Assembly: GCF_022809775.1 (NCBI RefSeq)
Contig: NZ_CP094380.1
Span: 1,661,001 to 1,725,000 of the forward strand
Reading direction: 5' to 3'
Origin: Pseudodesulfovibrio tunisiensis
GTDB lineage: Bacteria; Desulfobacterota; Desulfovibrionia; Desulfovibrionales; Desulfovibrionaceae
DNA length: 64,000 nucleotides
Position 1 is the stretch's first letter. Each line of letters opens with the position of its first letter. Shown in pieces: positions 43,604 to 52,900 of the stretch. Made by a program: the position numbers and the translations under genes. The notes beneath the pieces were generated by a model. It did not search any database, had not been told where the DNA came from, and saw only the letters and a list, made by a program, of their open reading frames with translations.

Positions 43604-44167
43604 CACGACGCGTATTCCTCATACGCGAGGGTCCGCCCTGCTCGCAGCAACGCCGCGATCGACGTGCCTGCCACGCAACCTGACTGGGGCAGGTGCGTCG
43701 AGCGCAAGGCGCAAGAGCAGGACGGGAACGACGCGTATTCCTCATACGCGAGGGTCCGCCCTGCTCGCAGCAACGCCGCGATCGACGTGCCTGCCACGCA
43801 ACCTGACTGGGGCAGGTGCGTCGAGCGCAAGGCGCAAGAGCAGGACGGGAACGACGCGTATTCCTCATACGCAAGGGGCCGCCCTGCTCGCAGCAACGCA
43901 GCGATCGACGTGCCTGCCACGCAACCTGACTGGGGCAGGTGCGTCGAGCGCAAGGCGCAAGAGCAGGACGGGAACGACGCGTATTCCTCATACGCAAGGG
44001 GCCGCCCTGCTCGCAGCAACGCAGCGAGCAGCGTGCCTGCCACGCAACCTGACTGGGGCAGGTGCGTCGAGCGCAAGGCGCAAGAGCAGGACGGGAACGA
44101 CGCGTATTCCTCATACGCGAGGGTCCGCCCTGCTCGCAGCAACGCAGCGATCGGCGTGCCTGCCACA
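43604..44167. repeat. Array of 4.6 tandem 123-bp repeats
   Basis: The motif ACGACGCGTATTCCTCATAC recurs at 43605, 43728, 43851, 43974 and 44097, a strict spacing of 123 bases. Each unit also holds GCGTA-TTCCTCA-TACGC, a small hairpin, and a longer one around GTGCCTGC and GCAGGTGC. Units differ at a few positions only (for example GCGAGGGTCC versus GCAAGGGGCC), so expansion is recent. Because 123 is divisible by three, several frames stay open on both strands, giving Arg- or Ser-rich 41-residue repeats without a convincing start or ribosome site. The array begins just after the comFB stop codon, between comFB and the stress-protein gene. Confidence 0.93.
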
Positions 44168-44168
44168 G

Positions 44169-44477
44169 TCAGGGGTTGCGGGCGACGCCCTCCTCGAACC
44201 TTGTGGGATTGTCCAGCACCCGCTCGACCGCAATGCGAATCTTACCCTTGATCTCGTAATCGGAAAGGCGTTCGGAAATGACTATGGTACCGCGCTGGAC
44301 GTAGCGTGCGGGCAGCAGATTCAGCGCCAGCGCGTAAATGTCCTGAATATCCAGATCCTCGAACTCGAAATCCTCGTATTCCTCGGCAAGAATGGTCGGA
44401 ACAAGACGGGCCACGCGCTGTTCGTTCCTGTTTCGTATGCCGGAAACATCCACGCCATGTATCAGCAGCTCGGCCAT
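44169..44477 (-). CDS. ComFB-like late competence development protein
   Basis: The 102-residue protein starts at 44477 behind GGGAGGG. It contains NRNEQRVARLVPTILAEEY and DIYALALNLLPARYVQRGTI, the core of the ComFB family; the Cys residues found in some members are missing. ComFB relatives occur far outside competent species, and some bind cyclic dinucleotides; the function here is unknown. No competence genes are near. The tail (VLDNPTRFEEGVARNP) ends where the 123-bp array begins. Confidence 0.75.
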   Translation of the reverse strand: MAELLIHGVDVSGIRNRNEQRVARLVPTILAEEYEDFEFEDLDIQDIYALALNLLPARYVQRGTIVISERLSDYEIKGKIRIAVERVLDNPTRFEEGVARNP

Positions 44478-44604
44478 GATTCCCTCCCTGAAGTGATTGC
44501 CTTCACGGTACACGAAAGCGTTCGGCTTGCGCAATGGTCCGGTACGATTCATGCATTTTATCGGCACCCGGAAAAAACGACCTGTCCGGACAAGGAGTGA
44601 AAGA

Positions 44605-45222
44605 ATGTACGTCAATCCCTATTCAAGAGATTACCAGAACAGCCTGTACAGCACCATGCGAGAGCTTGAAAAACGGGAAGAAACGGATGGTTCCACATCC
44701 CGCAAGAGCTCGGGAGAAACCAGTGGCGACTGGCGCGGGCGCATCCGTTCGGAAATCGAATCCCTGCTGGATGAGATTCCCAAGGGAGACGACGACAAGC
44801 TTTCCTTCGAAGATATCCGCGACTACCGCGCCAAGCTCGATGAGGAATTCGACGATTCGGTCAAGAAGGACCTGAAGGCATTGGGCGTGGACGTATCCAG
44901 AAAGTTCACTCTGGTTCACGACGGGGCAACGGGCAAGGTCACGGTGGACGGCAATCACCCGGACAAGGCCATCATCGACAAGTATTTCGAGGACAATCCC
45001 GACAAGGTGAACGACTTCAAGAAGCTGCTCCAGCTCGACAAGCTCGTAAGCTATACCCGTCCGCAGCAGACTTTGTCCCAAAACGATTTCAAGGCGCAGA
45101 TGCAGGCCAAATCCATGGCATGGTGGCTGAGCAGCAACATGGACGCGTCCTCCTGGTTCAGCAACGGCGGCATGATGTTCGGGGCCGGAGCCGCCTACCA
45201 GAGCCTGAACCTGCGGGTCTGA
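44605..45222 (+). CDS. Hypothetical protein, 205 residues
   Basis: The ATG at 44605 follows AAGGAG. The product is highly charged and hydrophilic: a Ser-rich N-terminal part (residues 20-40), an acidic middle (SLLDEIPKGDDDKLSFEDIR), and a C-terminus with Trp, Met and Gly (AWWLSSNMDASSWFSNGGMM). There is no signal peptide or membrane segment and I do not recognise a family. The DKYFEDNPDKVNDFKKLLQL helix may mediate protein contacts. It lies upstream of the PAS kinase gene with a 38-base gap, so the two may be co-transcribed. Confidence 0.75.
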   Translation: MYVNPYSRDYQNSLYSTMRELEKREETDGSTSRKSSGETSGDWRGRIRSEIESLLDEIPKGDDDKLSFEDIRDYRAKLDEEFDDSVKKDLKALGVDVSRKFTLVHDGATGKVTVDGNHPDKAIIDKYFEDNPDKVNDFKKLLQLDKLVSYTRPQQTLSQNDFKAQMQAKSMAWWLSSNMDASSWFSNGGMMFGAGAAYQSLNLRV

Positions 45223-45260
45223 TCCCTCCTTTTCATTGCCTCAGGGCAGCCACTTCCTGT

Positions 45261-46346
45261 ATGCTGGAAGGCATGTACGAAAATGTCATTCACGCGGTTC
45301 TGGAGAATCTGCCCGTGGGACTCATGGTCATTTCCCCGGACGGCACGATCCGGGAGGCCAATCCCGCATCCTGCACCATTCTGGGCTGTCCCGAAGGCGG
45401 CTTTGCAGGCCGGAAATGGGGCGAGGTATTTCTTCCGGACCAGGAAAACAGCGCATTCAGCGAAGTGGTGCTCGACGCAATCCAACGCGAAGTGCCGCGA
45501 ATCCAGCGCGTGACTCCGTTCCGCCTGAAGAACGGGGAGGAACGCTACCTGTCGGTCATCTCCGCAGCCCTGCGCGACGAACGCGGCAAGATGGAATCCA
45601 TTGTCATTCTGGTGGAGGATTTGACCGAAATCCAGACCCTGCACGAGCGGGAAAAGCAGATTCTGGAACAGAACCACAAGCTCGCGACCGAACGGGCCGA
45701 AAGCCTGACCGCATTTGCGGATTCCGTGGCACACCAGATTCGCAACCCGGTCATGGCCATTGCCGGATTCGCCCGCATCCTTGCCCCTCGCGTGGATGAA
45801 AACGGGGCCGAAGCCCTGACCGCCATCACTGAAGAAGCTTCCAAGCTCGACGTCATGGTCCGTGCCGTGGCCGAATACAGTGCCCTGAAGATGTCGGACC
45901 CGGTTCCGGTCAATATCTGGGTCCTGATCGAGGACGCAAAACACCTGATCGAGGACCATCCGGCCGTGCGCGGCAAGCAGGTGACGTGGGAAGCGGACTG
46001 TCCGGACGCGGGCGTCGTGGCCGACCGCCCCCTGCTGGCAAAGGCCCTTGCCGAGACTCTCCTCAACGCCGTGGAATTTTCCGGGGAAGAACCGCATGTC
46101 ACCATCAGCGCAAAGGCGCAGAATGCGAACGTGGTCATCACGGTATCCGACAACGGGCCGGGGTTTGGTCCCCGGGCTCTGTCCATGGCCTTCGACCCGT
46201 TCTTCACCACCAAGCCGGTGGGTGCGGGCATGGGGCTCACTCGCGCCAAGCGCATCATGACCGAGCATCAGGGCACCATGCGTGTCGCGGACAGGGAATC
46301 CGGAGGCGCGGAAGTCAGCCTGCTGCTGCCCCGTGACCATGTCTGA
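45261..46346 (+). CDS. PAS-domain sensor histidine kinase
   Basis: The 361-residue protein has an N-terminal PAS domain (about 8-120; LPVGLMVISPDGTIREANPA, RVTPFRLKNGEERYLSVIS), a coiled linker (125-155), a His-kinase dimerisation domain with the phospho-acceptor His in SVAHQIRNPVMAIAGFARIL near 160, and a GHKL ATPase with ETLLNAVEFS (N box), VSDNGPGF (G1), FDPFFTTKPVGAGMGL (F and G2). No transmembrane segment is visible, so it senses a cytoplasmic signal. No response regulator gene is next to it. The start may be 45261 or 45273. Confidence 0.88.
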   Translation: MLEGMYENVIHAVLENLPVGLMVISPDGTIREANPASCTILGCPEGGFAGRKWGEVFLPDQENSAFSEVVLDAIQREVPRIQRVTPFRLKNGEERYLSVISAALRDERGKMESIVILVEDLTEIQTLHEREKQILEQNHKLATERAESLTAFADSVAHQIRNPVMAIAGFARILAPRVDENGAEALTAITEEASKLDVMVRAVAEYSALKMSDPVPVNIWVLIEDAKHLIEDHPAVRGKQVTWEADCPDAGVVADRPLLAKALAETLLNAVEFSGEEPHVTISAKAQNANVVITVSDNGPGFGPRALSMAFDPFFTTKPVGAGMGLTRAKRIMTEHQGTMRVADRESGGAEVSLLLPRDHV

Positions 46347-46434
46347 TCCTGCAACAGACCGTTTTTCTTGACCTCGGCCCCTGCTCCATGCTTTGACATC
46401 CCATGTCCACATCAGCAAAACCACGAGGAATCCA

Positions 46435-46848
46435 TTGCGCGCACTCGGCATAGATTTCGGCACCAGACGCGTGGGGCTGGCTTTGAGCGACCCCACCGGC
46501 ACACTGGCTTCGCCCTACAGAACTCTGGAACGCACCACGCGACAGGCACTTTTCGACGACATCCTCGCCGTGGTGGAACGGGAAGGCGTGCAGATGATCG
46601 TGGTCGGACTGCCCTACGGCATGGACGGACAGGAAACCCTGACCACTCGTCAGGCCCGCAATTTCGCGGAAAGTCTGGGCCGTCGCACCGACGTACCCAT
46701 CGAGTTCATGGATGAACGCCTGACATCCGTTGAAGCCGAAGAGGAACTCAAGTCCGCCGGACTGCGGCGCGAGAAACTGAAACTGGCTCTGGACGCCCAG
46801 GCCGCAACCGTCATCCTTCGCACATGGCTCGAAAGCGGACGCTCATAA
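46435..46848 (+). CDS. ruvX: Putative pre-16S rRNA nuclease / Holliday junction resolvase-like, RuvX (YqgF)
   Basis: The 137-residue protein is a small RNase H-fold nuclease. Motifs are LGIDFGTRRVGLALSD (first catalytic Asp, residues 3-18), MIVVGLPYGMDG near 62 and FMDERLTSVEAEEEL near 95, with the last Asp in ALDAQAATVIL. I chose the TTG at 46435 because GAGGAA lies seven bases upstream and the length then equals that of the family. It overlaps mltG by 25 bases, a pairing often seen in bacterial genomes. Confidence 0.88.
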   Translation: MRALGIDFGTRRVGLALSDPTGTLASPYRTLERTTRQALFDDILAVVEREGVQMIVVGLPYGMDGQETLTTRQARNFAESLGRRTDVPIEFMDERLTSVEAEEELKSAGLRREKLKLALDAQAATVILRTWLESGRS

Positions 46849-47891
46849 TCTTCACCGTGGTACCGGTCCTGCTGCTCCTGTTCTCGGCCGGGGGCTATTT
46901 CGGCTACAAGACGTGGCAGGAACACCGCTTCCTGACCGTGCCGCCCGAAACGCCGGGACACGAGGCCGTGTTTCGGGTCGAACCGGGCCAGTCCCTGTGG
47001 ACCATTGCCCGCAACCTGAAGAAACAGGGACTGGTGACCGATGCCCGGCGCTTCGTGGCGCTCGCCACCCTGCGCAAGGACACGGGCCGGGTCAGGGCCG
47101 GACAATTCCGGCTCCACACCGGCTGGATTCCGGACAGCATCCTGAATGAACTGACCACATCGCCCGGCATCATGCAGCGGGTTTCCGTGCGCGAAGGACT
47201 GACATGGTGGGCAACCGCGGCAGTCATAGAAAAGGCGGGAATCGGAACCGCAGAGACCTTTGAAAAGGCCGTGTTCGACCGTTCCCTGCTGGACAAGTAC
47301 GACATTCCGGCGAACTCTGCGGAAGGCTACCTGTTCCCGGAGACCTATCTGCTCACCCCGCCGACCGATGATCAGGCCCGCGCCATGGCCGAAACCATGA
47401 TCCGGGAGTTTCTCAAGAACGCCAGAAATCTCTGGCCGGGCGGCCTGCCTCCGGCCGAGGAACTGCACCGGATAGTGATTCTGGCCTCGCTGGTGGAAAA
47501 GGAAACCGGGGCAGCCCACGAACGCGAACGCATTGCCGGCGTCTTTGCCAACCGGCTCAAGAAGCGGATGCTCATCCAGGCCGACCCCACGATCATCTAC
47601 GGGCTGGGGCCGCAGTTCGACGGCGACATCCGCAAATCCCACCTTCAGGACAGGGACAACCCGTACAACACCTACACGCATCCGGGCCTGCCACCGGGCC
47701 CGATCTGTTCGCCCGGTCTGGAATCCCTGCGCGCAGCCGCATTTCCCGAGCCGCACGGCTACCTGTATTTCGTGGCCAAGGGAGACGGTACGCACCACTT
47801 CAGCCGGACGCTCATGGAGCACAACAAGGCCGTTGCCAGGTACCAGCTCCGACGCAACCGCAGCACATACCGGTCCACGATTTCGGAATAA
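46824..47891 (+). CDS. mltG: Endolytic murein transglycosylase MltG
   Basis: The 355-residue protein has one N-terminal membrane anchor (LIIFTVVPVLLLLFSAGGYF, residues 7-26), a LysM-like region (about 50-110, VEPGQSLWTIARNLKKQG) and the YceG catalytic domain. The catalytic Glu is in LASLVEKETGAAHERERIAG near 232, followed by IQADPTIIYGLG and YNTYTHPGLPPGPICSPG. It cuts nascent glycan strands at the outer face of the inner membrane and helps set glycan length. It overlaps ruvX, so both are expressed together. Confidence 0.93.
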   Translation: MARKRTLIIFTVVPVLLLLFSAGGYFGYKTWQEHRFLTVPPETPGHEAVFRVEPGQSLWTIARNLKKQGLVTDARRFVALATLRKDTGRVRAGQFRLHTGWIPDSILNELTTSPGIMQRVSVREGLTWWATAAVIEKAGIGTAETFEKAVFDRSLLDKYDIPANSAEGYLFPETYLLTPPTDDQARAMAETMIREFLKNARNLWPGGLPPAEELHRIVILASLVEKETGAAHERERIAGVFANRLKKRMLIQADPTIIYGLGPQFDGDIRKSHLQDRDNPYNTYTHPGLPPGPICSPGLESLRAAAFPEPHGYLYFVAKGDGTHHFSRTLMEHNKAVARYQLRRNRSTYRSTISE

Positions 47892-47903
47892 TCAGAACCG
47901 ACC

Positions 47904-47931
47904 TTGCCATCCCTCTGACATTTTGTAATAT
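47904..47931 (+). promoter_or_regulatory. Likely promoter of the exported Ppx/GppA-like gene
   Basis: TTGCCA is followed after 16 bases by TAATAT, about 38 bases before the start codon at 47969 and just after the mltG stop. Confidence 0.5.
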
Positions 47932-47968
47932 CTTTGTCATCATTGATACTACAGGTCCTGGAGACGGC

Positions 47969-48991
47969 ATGAAATCGTTTTTTTCCCGGGGACTCCTCAT
48001 CGGATTGCTGGTCCTGCTTTCAGCAACCTTTCCAGCATGGACGGAAAGCGGGCAAACCATACGCCGCGCGGCTTTCGACATCGGTTCCGCCACCATCAAA
48101 TGCAAGATTGCGGATGTGGATGTGGAGAACGGGCGCGTATTGCGCACAATCGAGGAAATCGCGCGCAAGGCCGACTTTGCCCTGTCTCTGGAACGCTCGA
48201 AGCGGCGCGTCCTGTCCGGAAAGGTCATGGATGAAGGAATCGCCGCACTCAAGGAAATGAAGGCACGCGCAATTGAACGCGGAACCAGACAGTTCAGCGC
48301 CGTGGGAGCCCGATGTTTTCACGAGGCCGCCAACGGCCGGGACTATTTTTCCCGCATCACCCGCGAAACCGGGCTGCCCGCCCGCATCATCTCGCAGCAG
48401 CAGGCCTCCATGCTCAATTTCCATGCCGTGCGACAGAGAATGAACGGGCCCGAACTCAAGCTTCTGGTCTGGGACATCGGCGGCAACAGCATGCAGATGA
48501 CCGCGCGCAACGCGGATGCAAGCCTTGCCTTCTACATGGATGAAATGGCCTCGGTATCATTCTGCAAGACCGTGATGGACGTGATCCAGGGCCAGCCCGA
48601 AAAGAATTCGCCCAACCCCATCAGCCCGAGTCAGGCGGCCCGCGCCCTTGATTTCGCCAAATCCTACGCCCGCCTGCATGTCCCGTCCGAACTGGCGACC
48701 CGCATCCGCGAAGGCGACATGCGCGTGGCAGGCATAGGCGGCGTTCACTACTACTGCATTCCGGAACTCATGGGGGTGCGGCAGCCGCTTTTCACCCGGG
48801 AGGACGTCAGACGCACGCTGGATCGATACATGGGCAAGACCGACGCGGAAATCGACAGCCCCTATGCTCCCACGCGGGTCAGCGACCTCATTCTCGTGCT
48901 CGGGTACATGGACTCTCTGGGCATCACCTCGGTGACGCCTCTCAGGATCAACGAGGCCGACGGCCTGCTCACCGCGCCGGAATTCTGGTAG
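47969..48991 (+). CDS. Exported Ppx/GppA-family phosphatase-like protein
   Basis: The 340-residue protein begins with a signal peptide (MKSFFSRGLLIGLLVLLSAT, cleavage near FPAWT, residue 25) and then shows the ASKHA fold of exopolyphosphatases: AAFDIGSATIKCKIADV (first phosphate loop), GARCFHEAANGRDYFSRI and LLVWDIGGNSMQMTAR (second phosphate loop, where the usual form is DIGGGSTEL), and VAGIGGVHYYC. Normal Ppx and GppA are cytoplasmic enzymes acting on polyphosphate or pppGpp. An exported version must act on a periplasmic substrate or without nucleotide. The 3' end overlaps the converging signal-peptidase gene by 23 bases. Confidence 0.8.
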   Translation: MKSFFSRGLLIGLLVLLSATFPAWTESGQTIRRAAFDIGSATIKCKIADVDVENGRVLRTIEEIARKADFALSLERSKRRVLSGKVMDEGIAALKEMKARAIERGTRQFSAVGARCFHEAANGRDYFSRITRETGLPARIISQQQASMLNFHAVRQRMNGPELKLLVWDIGGNSMQMTARNADASLAFYMDEMASVSFCKTVMDVIQGQPEKNSPNPISPSQAARALDFAKSYARLHVPSELATRIREGDMRVAGIGGVHYYCIPELMGVRQPLFTREDVRRTLDRYMGKTDAEIDSPYAPTRVSDLILVLGYMDSLGITSVTPLRINEADGLLTAPEFW

Positions 48992-49862
48992 ATTCAAATC
49001 CATTCAGGGTCTGCCCGAACCGGGAAGCCCACTCCGCCCCCCCTGCTCCGCCGGGAAGATAGACATACAGGGCAGAGGCTCGAAACGCGGACCGGGGAAC
49101 CGGCCCGAAGAAACGGGAGTCATACGAGGCGTCGCGGTTGTCACCCATCAGGAAATACTCGTCGGGCCCAAGCTGCAGCCCAGCCAGATTGTCCCGTCTC
49201 GGACTGATCGCGGAGTCGGCAAACCGGACATAGGGTTCCTGCAGCCGCTTCCCGTTCACGAACACGACCTTGCGTCGCAGCTCCACCCGCTCACCGGGCA
49301 GCCCCACCACGCGCTTGATGAAATACTTGGACGGGTCCCTTGGCAGCTCGAACACCACCACCTGTCCACGCCGAACCGGATCATCCATGCCGAAAGCACG
49401 GGCCATGATCTGATCTCCGACATGCAGGGCGGGCAGCATTGACCCGGACGGAATGGAATAATTCCGATAGAACGCGGAACGAACCACGATTTCCAGAAGC
49501 GGGCCGGACGTGAATGCAGTTAAAACGACCAGCCCGTAAATCCACCCCCGATTGCACGATCGCAGCGAATATTCCCGCAGTCCCCGAGCCTGCCACCACG
49601 CTTCGACTGCCACGAGCATGTTCAGGGCCAGAAGCGCGCCAAAGGACGCGACCAGCGTGTCGAACGAGGCACAGGCCGGAATCAGCACCAGCCCGAGCAC
49701 GGTCTCGATCGCAAAAAGGACCGCACCCTTTTTCCACTGGCCGTTGTAGACCTGCCCAACGCCGGAAACCAGAAACGACAGCAGCCCCGCAAGCCACGGC
49801 CTGCGGGGACGCATTTCCAACGAATTCGAATCAGGCAATCCGCTCATATCCTGCATTTCCAC
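48969..49862 (-). CDS. lepB: Signal peptidase I with extra N-terminal membrane domain
   Basis: The 297-residue protein has the type I signal-peptidase core in its second half: catalytic Ser in YSIPSGSMLPALHVGD (about 138), catalytic Lys in YFIKRVVGLPGERVEL (about 183) and GDNRDASYDSRFFGPV near 240. The first 125 residues add about three hydrophobic segments (WLAGLLSFLVSGVGQVYNGQ, GAVLFAIETVLGLVLIP and VASFGALLALNMLVAV) that normal LepB lacks; the first with GxGQxYNGQ resembles the TM2-type domain. It cleaves exported preproteins at the inner membrane. The GTG at 49862 is used; ATGs at 49856 and 49847 are alternatives. Confidence 0.87.
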   Translation of the reverse strand: MEMQDMSGLPDSNSLEMRPRRPWLAGLLSFLVSGVGQVYNGQWKKGAVLFAIETVLGLVLIPACASFDTLVASFGALLALNMLVAVEAWWQARGLREYSLRSCNRGWIYGLVVLTAFTSGPLLEIVVRSAFYRNYSIPSGSMLPALHVGDQIMARAFGMDDPVRRGQVVVFELPRDPSKYFIKRVVGLPGERVELRRKVVFVNGKRLQEPYVRFADSAISPRRDNLAGLQLGPDEYFLMGDNRDASYDSRFFGPVPRSAFRASALYVYLPGGAGGAEWASRFGQTLNGFESTRIPAR

Positions 49863-49942
49863 ACTTTTTTTTGCCCATCACGCCGAGGATTGCAACTCGA
49901 CGGCATGATTTTTTTGGTCCCGCCAATTGTCCCGAAAAAGAC

Positions 49943-49976
49943 GACGGCCCGGAAACCCTCGGGTTTCCGGGCCGTC
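49943..49976 (-). terminator. Terminator of the RND efflux operon
   Basis: GACGGCCCGGAAACCC pairs with GGGTTTCCGGGCCGTC, a 16-bp perfect stem; on the minus strand GTC and TTTTT follow. Nothing else was seen between 49863 and 49996. Confidence 0.85.
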
Positions 49977-49996
49977 AATGTGTTGCATGAGGAGTT

Positions 49997-52900
49997 CTAC
50001 TCGGCTTCCTGCTTGCGCGATCCGCGCTTTTCCATGCCAATGAAGAACATGAGCAGGGACGGAATCACGAACACGGTGAAGACCGTGGACAGGGCGAGCC
50101 CGCCAAGGACCACGGAACCGAGGCCGCGATAGAGTTCGGAGCCGGGACCGGGCGCCACTGCCAGAGGCAGCATGCCGAACAGGGACGTGGAAGCGGACAT
50201 GTAGATCGGCCGCAACCGGGTGCGGGTCGCTTCCAGCACGGCTTCCTTGTGCTCCATGCCGTACTCGCGCACGTTGCCCAGCGACTGGTGCACGATGAGG
50301 ATGGCGTTGTTCACCACCACGCCCACGAGAATGACGAACCCGAGCATGGTCAGAATGTCCAAAGGCTGCTGGGCAATGAGCAGATTCTCCAGCTTCAGGC
50401 CGAGGAATCCGCCCGCGCCAGCCAGAGGCACGGTGAACAGAATGATGAACGGATACAGGAAGTTCTCGAACAATGCCGCCATGAGCAGATAGGTGATGAT
50501 CAGGGCGAGCAGGAAGTTCCACTGCAGGGCGTCGCGGGTCACGCTCAGCTTGTCCGCAGCGCCCGAGAGCCGGACCTTCACGCCTTCGAGCAAGCCCATC
50601 TTCTGCACCTGTGGCACCAGATTGTTCTGGATGGTTTCCATGGCCTCCTGCAAAGGCATTTCCGCAGGCGGAGTCACCTGCAACGTGATGGTGCGCTGCC
50701 GCTCCAGATGCCTGATCTCGTTCACGCCGTAGGTGCGCTCGATCGAGGCCAGAGAGGACAGGGGCACGGCCCAGCCCTGAGACGTGGCCACCAGCGAGGA
50801 ATGCAGTTCCTCGGGCGTACGCGCATCCTCATCCGAGGCCTTGAGCACGAGGTCGATCTTCTTCTTGCCCTCTTCCTTGAAGTCGCCGATCTTGCGACCG
50901 TCCATGATCACGTCCAGAGCAATGCCGAGATCCTCGGAGGTCAGCCCGACCGCACGCACGCGGTCGCGCTCCGGGTGAAACCGCACTTCGGGATACAGCA
51001 ATTCCAAAGAGGGCACCGGACGAATCTGGCACCCCTGAATGGCCTGCTTGGTCATGCCGAACATGGTTCCGGCCGCTGCCACGAGCTTTTCCAGATTGGG
51101 GCCGGAAAAATCCACATCCACAACGCGGCCTTCGCCGAGCCCCTGCTCGAAGATCGACGCCTGAAGCGACACGCCGTACATGCCCGGAATGGAGTTCAGG
51201 AGCTGAAAGAACAGGGGCGTGAGTTCGCCGCCCCGCTGCTCGTGGATTGACGAAGCACCGAAGATGTTGATGGTGGGCGCGGACACGAAAAACATATCCT
51301 TGATGCCCGGAAACGGCCCGACATCCTTTCGATGGTGCGGCTTGAGGTGCTCGAACACGTACTCCCCGATTTCGGTGCGTTCCTCGTAGGAAAGCCCCGG
51401 CGGCGGAATCAGGATGGACAGAACGAAGTTCTGGTTGCCCTGAGGCAGATACTCCATCTTGGGAAAGAACGCCCAGACCATGAGTACCGAGGCCATGGTC
51501 AGAGCCAGCACCGTGACCACGCGGGACTGCCAGGAGCGGATGGCCCGCTCAAGCAGCATCATGATGAAATCGGCGAACCGGGAACCAAGCGCGGTCACCG
51601 GCTTCATGATCCGTTTGATCATGGACAGGCCTGCGGGATCCCGGGGCGAATCATCAGCCTGATTGCCGCGCCGTTTTTCCGCGATGGAATAGAACTTGTT
51701 GGCCAGCATGGGAATGACCAGAACCGAGACGAACAGCGACAGGACAATGGCGCATGTCACGGCAATGGCGATATCCTTGAAGAGCTGGCCCGCTTCCTGC
51801 TCCATGAAGACCACGGGCAGGAACACGGCAACCGTGGTCAGGGTGGACGCGAACACCGCGCCCCAGACCTCGGTGGCCCCGTCGTATGCGGCACGGAAGG
51901 CATTCTTGCCCATGTTCCTGTGCCGGTCGATGTTCTCCAGCACGACAATGGCGTTGTCCACGAGCATGCCCACGGCAAAGGAGATGCCCGCCATGGAAAC
52001 CACGTTCAGGGATCGTCCGGCCGCCGCGAACATGATGAACGCGCCGATGATGGAAATGGGAATGGTCACGGCCACGATGATGGTGGACGACATGGACTGC
52101 AGAAACACGAACAGCACCACGACAGCCAGCAGGCCGCCGATCATGATGTTGCGCTTGACCAGCTCGATGGCGCCGTTGATGTAGGGCCGCTGGTCATAGG
52201 ACCAGTCGAGAAACACACCCTGCTCCTTGAGCACGGTTTCATTCAGGTCCTGAACCACGGCCTCCACCGCATCCGTGAGTTCCAGCACGTTGGCCCCGGG
52301 CTCGGGCTTGACGCCCACGGCAATGCCGGGTGCCGCGTTGTGCCGCATGACGGTCGTGGCCTTTTCCAGACCGGGCCGCACCGTGGCCACGTCCGACAGC
52401 TTGACCCTGTACGAGCCGGAAGAGGAAATCACCACATTCCGGATGTCTTCGGGGCTGTTGAACTCGGCTGGCGTACGGATGCGGTAGTCCCTGCGTCCCA
52501 CGCCCATGCTTCCGGCGGAAATCGAGACGTTCTCGCGCCTGAGCACGTTGATGAGCTCCGAAGTGGTCAGGTTGTAGGCGGCCAGCTTGACCGGGTCCAC
52601 GATGATATGCATCTCGTTTTCCAGTCCGCCGCCGATGAACAGGTCGGCCACGCCACGCACACGCTCGATGTACTGACGCACATCGTTCTCGAAATACGTC
52701 CGGAACCCTTCCGGATTCTTGCCGCTTTCCGGCAGAGCCTTGAGCATCATCCAGATGATCGGGGACGTGGATGCGCCCGTGGCCGAAATGATCGGCCTGT
52801 CAACGCCGTCGGGATACTCCGGGACCTCGTTCAGCTTGTTGGAAACACGCAGCAGCGCGTTGTCCACGTCCGTGCCGATTTCGAAGGTCAGGGAAAGTTC

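Noticed and set aside
43604..44167. CRISPR array
   Set aside because: The whole 123-bp unit repeats; there are no short repeats separated by unique spacers, and no cas gene is near.
43664..44251. A 195-codon protein of 41-residue repeats across the 123-bp array
   Set aside because: The frame is open only because the period is divisible by three. Other frames on both strands are equally open, and unit differences include radical changes.
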